Source of the DNA: Balanoglossus misakiensis | Lineage: Eukaryota; Hemichordata | Direction: 5' to 3' | NCBI GenBank assembly: GCA_040954595.2 | Contig: CM082589.2 | Location: 3,472,001 to 3,536,000 of the forward strand | DNA: 64,000 nt | Shown here: positions 59,201-64,000 of the stretch, piece after piece | How the letters are laid out: the number at the start of each line of letters is the position of its first letter | Position numbering within the stretch: the first letter of the stretch is position 1 | Made by a program: the position numbers and the translations under genes | Notes under the pieces: model-generated | Told to the model about the DNA's origin: nothing | The model's database searches: none | What the model saw: the letters and a program-made list of their open reading frames with translations, nothing else

Positions 59201-62200
59201 CTCCACCTTGTTCCTGTGTTATTCAGATCAGTCATGAAGTATTGGTGTTTGCTGATAAGTTTTGATGCATTATGCTGTTTCAAATTCTGATAAGTCAATG
59301 GGTCCACCTTTTCAGAACTAACCCATCCCAACCAGCAGATTGAGATGTGGTTTGTTATGAAAAAGGTTTCAATTAACTACTCTTTGAACCTGAGAAGAAA
59401 TGAAATGTTTCTTGCTCAAAAATAAATTGTCAATTTCAATTCCAGGTGATCAGACTGCACTGACTAGTTCTTCATTTTGTTTTTGTTCTGTCTTGTCTGT
59501 GTTTGTTTTATTTTCTTTTGTTTGTTTTGACTCACACAACAACACTCTTTGGCACAAGAAACATTTTGGTTCTTCACAGGCCATCAGTTTATACACTGAG
59601 ATTAACAACTGAACTTAACATGCAACTTTTTGCTGAAAACAAAAAATATATATATACAGGACGAAGAGGGAAAGGTTAGTACAGGATAGGTACGCTGAAA
59701 ATAAAATGTATAAAAAATTAACTGTGAACTGAATGTTTTACGAATATGATATTAACATGCAGAAAACTATGTATTCTAGGGCTGCATGTTTTGTTTACCT
59801 GTGACTTCTGCTGAGCTGTTCGCTGTCCATCCGAGAGGAAGAGAAATTTTTGACATAAAGCACAGACATTTAGAGCAACATGGTTATCAAGACAACAGAT
59901 GAGACAAATGTTGTAAAGGCAGAGAGTGAGGCAGACTGGACAGGACTTTGGTGTCGATAAGCGAGCAGACGACAGATATTTGACCATGTTTTGTGGGAAT
60001 TTTGGAGTATGGTAATATTGTGTCAGGTACTGTCAGTAATCGTCGGTCGCTGTCATGGAGATGTGTCAGACATAGTGGAGGACGTACACACTGGGTAAGA
60101 TCAAAGCATGGATTTTTTAGGTACTCGTAGCCAGTGAAGTGACTTTGAACTTTTACCTGATAGAACTTGCACACCGTTTGTTTAGTTCATAAGATGACAT
60201 AAGCACACGTAACTGTCACTCCAGAATATCAATGTTTGACCAGTTATGGTCAACACCAAATATGGAAAAAAATCTACACCATATATGGATGGGTATTAAG
60301 AGTAAAAGTGTCGTTATTTCTCACCTGTTCTTGGAGTGGTTGTGGCTCTGCAGTGAAGCCTTTGCTGATGAGTTCGTGCAGTGTGGCATGTTCATTGTCA
60401 ATGTCGGCCAAACGCTTCTTGAGATTGTCTTGTAGTTCCTGGGGGAAATTATCAACAATTTCAAGATCAGTTTGATGAAAAAGGAAATTTAGATCTACAT
60501 ACCCACATACATGTACATGTACACAATTGTCAATAAAAAAAGGGTGTTCATGTACACCATTCTGGGATTTTAAAATATTTGCCTGTAAAACATTCAAATC
60601 ATCATCAACCAGTATTTGCCCATCATATGAATGCTATGGCCCCTCTGCAAGTTCACAGAGTTGCCAATTCCTTTTGTTATGGGCAGGCACCAATGTAACA
60701 CAGAGGGACGTTGAAACTCACCATGACATCATCCATTTGCTTTCTGATGGTTTCCTCTTCCCTGCCGATGGCTGTCATCTGATCAAACTGGTCTTCCAAG
60801 TCTGTCAGATTTGCCTGCAGGTCGCGCAGTTTGTTCTGGAACAGGCCAACCTCCTCTGTCGCCGTCTCCAGACCCTTGAGTCGGTCGGCAACAGCTTGCG
60901 TCAGGACGTCGTGGCGAGCAACGACAAAGTCCACCTCCTCCTTGACCGGCGAGGTATCGCTGCCTTCTGGGGCCTTTTCAATGACCTTGTCACCAAGATC
61001 TTTGACTTCATCCACTTTGGGTTTAAGTCTGGATACCTCATCTTGCAAGTCCTGTGAAGGAGAATTATAACAAATTTGTTGCTTTGAAAACTTGTATCAT
61101 ATACTAACTACAGTGTATGTGGATCTCTGCTTCATTAGCATCAGAGATTACCCACTAGTAGAATCAGCACAAGCATCCATACCTTCATCTTATCCAGGTG
61201 TTTGCTTTCCTTAGCTTCTGATCCCAGTTTGTCGTGGGCGGCCAACTTGTCTTCGCATTTGCCGAGTCCATCCTGTGTGTCTTTCAGAGCACTGTGGAAT
61301 GCTTGAAGAGCTTTGAGGTTAGCGTCCGTGTCATCTTTCCTGTCCGATGTATCTGTGATGAAAATAGAAATTGTTGAAATGAATGATGATGGTGACACAA
61401 ATTTTTGCAGATTTCCAGTGCAGATTTTGTAGACTTATTCGGTTGATTTTTACAATGGTTATCAACAAACCTTTGGCAAGTTTATCATATCTGTCGATGA
61501 CATCCTTGGTGTCCTTCAAGACGTCGTCACCACCAACTTCGCTGGCATCTGCCAGTTTCTTGGCAATGGTATCCAAGTTGTCAACGTTCGGTTTGTGGGC
61601 AGTGACATCGCTCTCAAGACCCTGCGAGAAAAAAAGAGCAGTTTATCAGTGTAGTGTCTACCAATATTACATTCTCAAACAGACCTATTTTTGGCATGCC
61701 AAATGCTGATCACATATTGAACCATACTGTCACCATCCAATGTGTTTTTTAGATCAAAATTCGAATCTTGTTACCTTGGCGTCCTCTTTCTGTTGTTTGG
61801 CGTCATCCACCTTCATGCTGATTGGCTCCTGTGATGCCAGCTTCTCTTCCGTCTCCTCTAACCATGGCAACACCCTCTTCATCTCATCATTGTACCTGTC
61901 GGCCAATCCCTCCACATCTCGCAGCTTGCCCTGTCTGTCGCCCGATTTCTGATTGACGTCATCCCATTTGGATTTGAGTTTGTCGACTTTATCTTTGAGT
62001 GTGTCGTATTCAGGGCCTGGCTGTGCCTCTAGTAACATCTTCTGGGCTTTCTCCGCCACCTGCTCGTACGACGGCTCTTGTTGAGTGATTTCTTTGACCA
62101 CAGGCTGTGTAATAAACAGATTATACGGTTATTTAAGGTCATATGCAGAAGAAAATACTGATACGGAAATCTTGATTTTGTTTTCAAACATACTTATTAA

Positions 62201-63177
62201 TTTTTTTGTCTTATTATCAGAAACATTTTGCATTATACCTCGTGTTGTTGGATTTGCTCTTTGACCTTCTCTGGTTTGGCATCAACCGGTTCCACGCTGG
62301 TCAACTCCACTCCCTTCTCGTCCAGCCACTTCAACAGACCATCACAAGTGTCTTCAAAGTCTCTCGACTGCAGAAGGGCAGCTTGTAGTTTGCCAACTCG
62401 TTCATCTGCAGAGAACAAAGCATGTGATCAAAAACCTGCCAACATCTATTCCTGTATATGTAAGTTCATACATTTTTACAGAGAGTGTGTCTTTGTGTGA
62501 GTTCTCACCTAATTTCTGACAAAGTTCATCGTATGGTTTGATAACAGAGTCCAATTTCCTCTTCAAGTCGGCTTTGCCGGATGGTTCATCCACCAGGTCA
62601 TCAACGGCCCTGTATTTTTCTTGCAGCTTGGCGATGTCTGGTTTCTTGCTGTCGGCCTCATCTTGCAAGTCCTAAAATAACAGGCACAGAGAAAAAATGG
62701 CTTAACTGGTTGGTGTGTACAAAACAGACTGGAAACAAAATGGGACATCATTCATTGTGGTATTTATACACTGGATATAAAAAGTAATGGCTGGACCAGA
62801 GGGGTCAGAGACTGACACGAGAGGGGCTAAAATTCACTGCTTACCTTTGTCTCCTGTATCTGTTTACTGACAATGGCCGGATTGGTGCTGACCGGTGACA
62901 GGTTCTTGACTCTTCCTTGGATGTCCGACAACCAGTCCAGAAGTTCTCGCAGGGTGTCGTGGAATACCTCGCTCTCTTCCATCATCTTGTCGATTTTCTT
63001 CCCCCTGTCTTCCAGGCCTCCTTTCAAGTTGTTCCATTTTTCATTCACCTCCTCAAGTTGCGCCTTCACCGGGGAGTCCTCCCTCGTCTCCGCTGGCAAC
63101 GCCTCCAAGATGGCTTCCCCAGATTTGTTGAGTTCTTCCAGTTGGTATTCATTGCCTTCAAACTCATCAAGAATGAC
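32066..63177 (-). CDS. Spectraplakin (MACF1/dystonin/short stop family), 3' portion, 43 coding exons, partial at 5' end
   Basis: The gene runs right to left and continues beyond the window edge; the first in-window exon is 63177-62845, read in phase 0. The 43 rebuilt exons sum to 9,210 nt including the stop (3,069 residues) with every junction in phase. Order: about 22 spectrin repeats (residues 1-2503 of this part), EF-hand pair, GAS2 domain, basic tail. The stretch [20 protein letters not shown] is nearly identical to human MACF1/[22 protein letters not shown] likewise matches the GAS2-tail junction. These proteins link actin and intermediate filaments to microtubules. The visible half is the rod plus the microtubule-binding end; the actin-binding CH domains and plakin domain should lie to the right. 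Most spectrin repeats are encoded by one exon of 327-333 nt or a pair summing to about that. Six extra in-frame candidate exons are listed separately. Confidence 0.95.
36619..36651 (-). CDS. Candidate 33-nt microexon between GAS2 and tail
   Basis: Minus strand: AAAAATTCAG|ACAAGGCAAAACAAG...CGACAAG|GTAACA. Phase 1 at both ends, adding [11 protein letters not shown] between NDPCR and ARGRTN. The composition resembles a charged linker. The donor is weaker than those of its neighbours. Confidence 0.4.
37423..43972 (-). CDS. Spectraplakin exons 39-40: GAS2-related microtubule-binding domain, split by a 6.4 kb intron
   Basis: Exon 43972-43898 (75 nt) encodes [10 protein letters not shown]...GEGKYR. 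Exon 37540-37423 (118 nt) encodes [20 protein letters not shown], then [19 protein letters not shown]. The Cys pair CTC is the zinc-site signature of GAS2 domains, and GGGW is the most conserved part. The domain binds and stabilises the microtubule lattice. In vertebrates a microexon encoding FFLGNQ can be added exactly at the KYR|FGDSQ junction. Here the intron at that point is 6,357 bp and holds a foldback transposon and two candidate cassette exons. Confidence 0.95.
38736..38816 (-). CDS. Candidate 81-nt cassette exon in the GAS2-splitting intron
   Basis: Minus strand: CCCACTCACAG|AGAATATGC ... CTCATTCAT|GTAAGT. Twenty-seven codons ([17 protein letters not shown]..., ending FSFLIH), phase 0, no stop. 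Its end would give FSFLIH|FGDSQ, loosely like the vertebrate FFLGNQ|FGDSQ insertion at the identical position. Confidence 0.5.
39513..39545 (-). CDS. Candidate 33-nt microexon in the GAS2-splitting intron
   Basis: Minus strand: a long pyrimidine tract ending CCTCCTTTGCTTTAG, then GGTGGCGAGACT...TCAACG|GTATGT. Eleven codons ([11 protein letters not shown]), phase 0 at both ends, in the intron between KYR and FGDSQ. Confidence 0.5.
40258..41045 (+). repeat. 63-bp tandem array, left arm, about 12.5 copies
   Basis: AGTAGTATTTAATGTTGAAG starts units at 40261, 40324, 40387 and so on. One unit near 40935 is shortened. A GTGGTACG variant marks the second and fourth units from the outer end. Confidence 0.97.
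41165..41359 (+). CDS. SAM-like ORF in left arm of foldback element (64 aa)
   Basis: Starts [19 protein letters not shown] and contains [20 protein letters not shown], then RLRDLC. The pattern (hydrophobic helix, L-x-x-L-T-E-x-x-I-K-x-L-G-V, G-D-R-x-R-L) fits a sterile alpha motif. The frame is open upstream to an ATG at 41075, but 41165 begins the domain. It ends soon after the domain (ATQPSPA), so it may be the first exon of a longer gene or a remnant. SAM-like N-termini occur on some animal transposon proteins (established in general, not tested here). Confidence 0.5.
   Translation: MDIEAILHEINLATLVERFKYERIEAPTVLSMTEGEIKRLGVTRAGDRVRLRDLCKEATQPSPA
41737..42166. mobile_element. 430-bp MITE with TTA target duplication, nested in the foldback
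   Basis: GGGACCGTTCAGTTTTTACGG (21 bp) opens it and the exact reverse complement closes it. TTA flanks it at 41734-41736 and 42167-42169, as in PIF/Harbinger elements. The interior has at least seven runs of eight or more G, with GGGGTCA-type words. Confidence 0.9.
42339..42533 (-). CDS. SAM-like ORF in right arm (identical copy)
   Basis: Mirror copy of 41165-41359 with the same translated sequence over its full length. The perfect identity of both copies suggests recent arm conversion. Confidence 0.5.
   Translation of the reverse strand: MDIEAILHEINLATLVERFKYERIEAPTVLSMTEGEIKRLGVTRAGDRVRLRDLCKEATQPSPA
42653..43383 (-). repeat. 63-bp tandem array, right arm, about 11.6 copies
   Basis: Reverse complement of the left array. 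The variant CGTACCAC units are the second to fourth from the outer end, close to the left-arm pattern, so the arms have been copied or converted from each other. Confidence 0.97.
44167..44678 (-). CDS. Spectraplakin exons 37-38: EF-hand pair
   Basis: Exons 44678-44516 and 44327-44167 join in phase 1. EF-hand 1 loop is [12 protein letters not shown] and EF-hand 2 loop is [12 protein letters not shown]. Both have acidic residues at positions 1, 3, 5 and 12 and Gly at 6, so both should bind calcium. [15 protein letters not shown] between them matches the vertebrate linker. In spectraplakins the EF-hands sit directly before GAS2 and modulate its microtubule binding. Confidence 0.96.
44823..44989. 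mobile_element. 167-bp pogo/Tigger-like MITE
   Basis: The left end TACAGTAGAACCTGTCTAAT and right end (reverse complement TACAGTAAAACCTGTCTAAA) are about 23-bp inverted repeats with few mismatches, bounded by TA. CAGTARAACCTSTCTA is the typical terminus of pogo/Tigger elements. It lies in the intron between the last spectrin exon and the EF-hand exon. Confidence 0.75.
45075..48389 (-). CDS. Spectraplakin exons 27-36: C-terminal spectrin repeats
   Basis: Exons: 48389-48219, 48041-47886, 47761-47555, 47415-47296, 47059-46893, 46782-46623, 46502-46308, 46192-46064, 45823-45680, 45551-45075. The last (159 codons) completes the rod. It includes a charged disordered insert ([14 protein letters not shown], then SREPSPG) before [20 protein letters not shown], the junction with the EF-hand unit known from MACF1/DST. 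The rod acts as a spacer of variable length between cytoskeletal binding ends. Confidence 0.92.
45600..45655. mobile_element. Dispersed TTAACCCTTTCA palindromic MITE, copy 5 (partial)
   Basis: Contains CTATAGAAAACAACGGAGTT, GGACTGAACCGTGG and GTGGTGAAAGGGTTA. Sits in a spectraplakin intron. Confidence 0.6.
48887..48958 (-). CDS. Candidate 72-nt cassette exon in the same spectrin repeat
   Basis: Minus strand: CAACTTTGTCAG|GAGAGTTC ... TTTCAAAAC|GTAAGT. Twenty-four codons ([20 protein letters not shown]...), phase 0, no stop. It shares the intron 50623-48390 with the 96-nt candidate. Both are multiples of three with strong donors, which supports regulated splicing, though expression is unproven. 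Confidence 0.5.
49413..49508 (-). CDS. Candidate 96-nt cassette exon in a spectrin repeat
   Basis: Minus strand: CCCTTCTTGCAG|AGCATGACTT ... CTCTAGAT|GTAAGT. Thirty-two codons (starting [12 protein letters not shown], ending EPLNSSLD), phase 0 at both ends, no stop. It sits between exons 50624 and 48389, which join perfectly without it, so inclusion would be optional. An internal GTAAGT offers an alternative donor. Confidence 0.5.
50624..55220 (-). CDS. Spectraplakin exons 14-26: spectrin repeats, middle block
   Basis: Exons: 55220-55136, 54949-54720, 54532-54326, 54081-53956, 53781-53452, 53326-53120, 53027-52908, 52742-52634, 52522-52296, 52143-51919, 51749-51477, 51333-50977, 50752-50624. 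They give 875 codons (about eight repeats). Phases are 0 except at the 55136/54949 and 52634/52522 junctions (phase 1). Repeat hallmarks include [29 protein letters not shown] and [15 protein letters not shown]. Exon lengths drift from the 330-nt rule after 52143, where boundaries fall elsewhere in the repeat. Confidence 0.92.
55221..56482 (-). other. Spectraplakin intron (1.26 kb)
   Basis: No exon-like segment with a consistent phase found. Contains a G10 run near 56229 and short chance ORFs. Confidence 0.5.
56483..63177 (-). CDS. Spectraplakin exons 1-13 in window: spectrin repeats, N-terminal block
   Basis: Exons: 63177-62845, 62671-62509, 62405-62239, 62104-61775, 61621-61471, 61352-61183, 61051-60722, 60438-60325, 58492-58280, 58151-57990, 57810-57640, 57501-57175, 56809-56483. 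Together 986 codons, about nine repeats. Each repeat shows the triple-helix pattern with a conserved Trp (for example [25 protein letters not shown]-like segments) and a linker resembling KEQLxxHK at exon ends. Repeats encoded by single exons: 63177, 62104, 61051, 57501 and 56809. The remainder are split into two. The 1.8 kb intron between 60325 and 58492 has a candidate 24-nt microexon. Confidence 0.92.
59799..59822 (-). CDS. Candidate 24-nt in-frame microexon of the spectraplakin
   Basis: On the minus strand GGACAG|CGAACAGC...TCACAG|GTAAAC gives eight codons (RTAQQKSQ) in phase 0 between exons ending 60325 and starting 58492. Acceptor and donor are acceptable but not strong. Transcript evidence is needed. 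Confidence 0.35.
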
Positions 63178-64000
63178 CTAAAGAAAAATGATTTGATTTA
63201 GTATTTTTTGAAACTGAAATGGAGATTTCATTATTCTGAGAGAGGGAAATATTTGATGTTCAACTTCTAGTGAATTTATATAACTTCATTTTTCCTGTGC
63301 TTTCAAGCATTTTTCAGGAGCAAATTTCAAATTCAGGAGTGTACATGTATGTATAGAATATGACTCAACAAAGTATTTCTGAATCACCATATCAGAGAGA
63401 GCAATTTATGCTGAGCATCAACAAACGGCTCTGACACAGCTCCAGTTTAAGCAGCACATTAGTTTGATCTTCTGTAATGTATACCCCTTTCTCTATTTAT
63501 AAACATCAACCCTACCCCAGTACATCAATCCAACTGACAGAGTGAAAAACGTCAGATGTTTAGCTTTGGTAACATTTCGTGCACACATATATAAATATAT
63601 ATATACATTCCCTGCATCGCAATCAACTGGTTTTATCAGTTATTTTTCGGTACACACATAATCTAGACATAAACAAGAGTGTGATAGGCACAGCTGAAGC
63701 AGAATTTCAATTTGGCCAACACAGCATGTTGTGATAAATATTATCTAGGACATGACATAAATTCAGCCAATAAGTTGGGTCTGAACAACATTTCCCTATC
63801 TGCAGGAGTCCAGGATATCCGTAAGCACTGGCGTGAATCAGTGAACATGTCTGTATGTTTAAACATCCTACTTCCAGATGATGCAAAATATGTCTGGTAT
63901 TTTGGCTCTGTTTGGTTTATCTGATATGTGATTGAATCCAAATCTCAGACAATTCTTGAGCTACTACATTTTGTCAACAAGGTCAACCCTGAATACCAAA
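63178..64000 (-). other. Spectraplakin intron running off the window
   Basis: Non-coding. A short AT microsatellite (about 63587-63606) is the only structure seen. The next upstream exon is outside the window. Confidence 0.6.

Overview
The window is animal nuclear DNA: long spliced genes with canonical GT-AG introns, large introns full of small transposons, and an 8.6 kb satellite array. Nothing bacterial or viral is recognisable. Protein relatedness (FOXRED2-like flavoproteins, one spectraplakin of the MACF1/dystonin type, a Golgi type II sulfotransferase) and the many MITE/foldback elements suggest a marine invertebrate, plausibly an invertebrate deuterostome such as a lancelet or hemichordate. 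The species cannot be fixed from this sequence alone. All calls come from reading the sequence; no search was run.

Layout. (1) Bases 1-76 may hold the last codons of a plus-strand gene. (2) Bases 2176-5639 (minus) and 8767-12349 (plus) are two divergently transcribed FOXRED2-like FAD/NADPH oxidoreductase paralogues (603 and 614 aa). Their exons can be rebuilt with consistent phases, and about 3.1 kb with a duplicated 126-bp block separates their start codons. (3) Bases 12350-17700 hold a 593-bp TIR element, a 141-bp hairpin element and a probable 5' UTR exon. These lead into (4) a single-coding-exon sulfotransferase at 17800-19185 (461 aa, plus). (5) Bases 20943-29797 are a satellite: three 86-bp units, then about 97 tandem 88-bp units. 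(6) Bases 32066-63177 (minus) are the 3' part of a spectraplakin gene. I rebuilt 43 coding exons (9,210 nt including the stop, phases consistent throughout): about 22 spectrin repeats, two EF-hands, a GAS2 microtubule-binding domain and a basic Ser/Arg-rich tail with two SxIP end-binding motifs. The actin-binding and plakin end lies beyond the right edge of the window.

The most unusual structure is a 3.2 kb foldback transposon (40227-43413) in the intron that splits the GAS2 domain. It has 1.3 kb inverted arms, each carrying a 63-bp tandem array and an identical SAM-like ORF, flanked by a 6-bp target duplication. A second element with a TTA duplication has landed in its right arm. A small hairpin element at 14034-14174 has similar termini and also a 6-bp duplication, so the two may belong to one family. 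The same GAS2 intron holds two candidate in-frame cassette exons (33 and 81 nt). Two more (72 and 96 nt) lie inside a spectrin repeat.

The flavoproteins, the sulfotransferase and the cytoskeletal linker have no evident shared pathway; this is ordinary animal gene neighbourhood.
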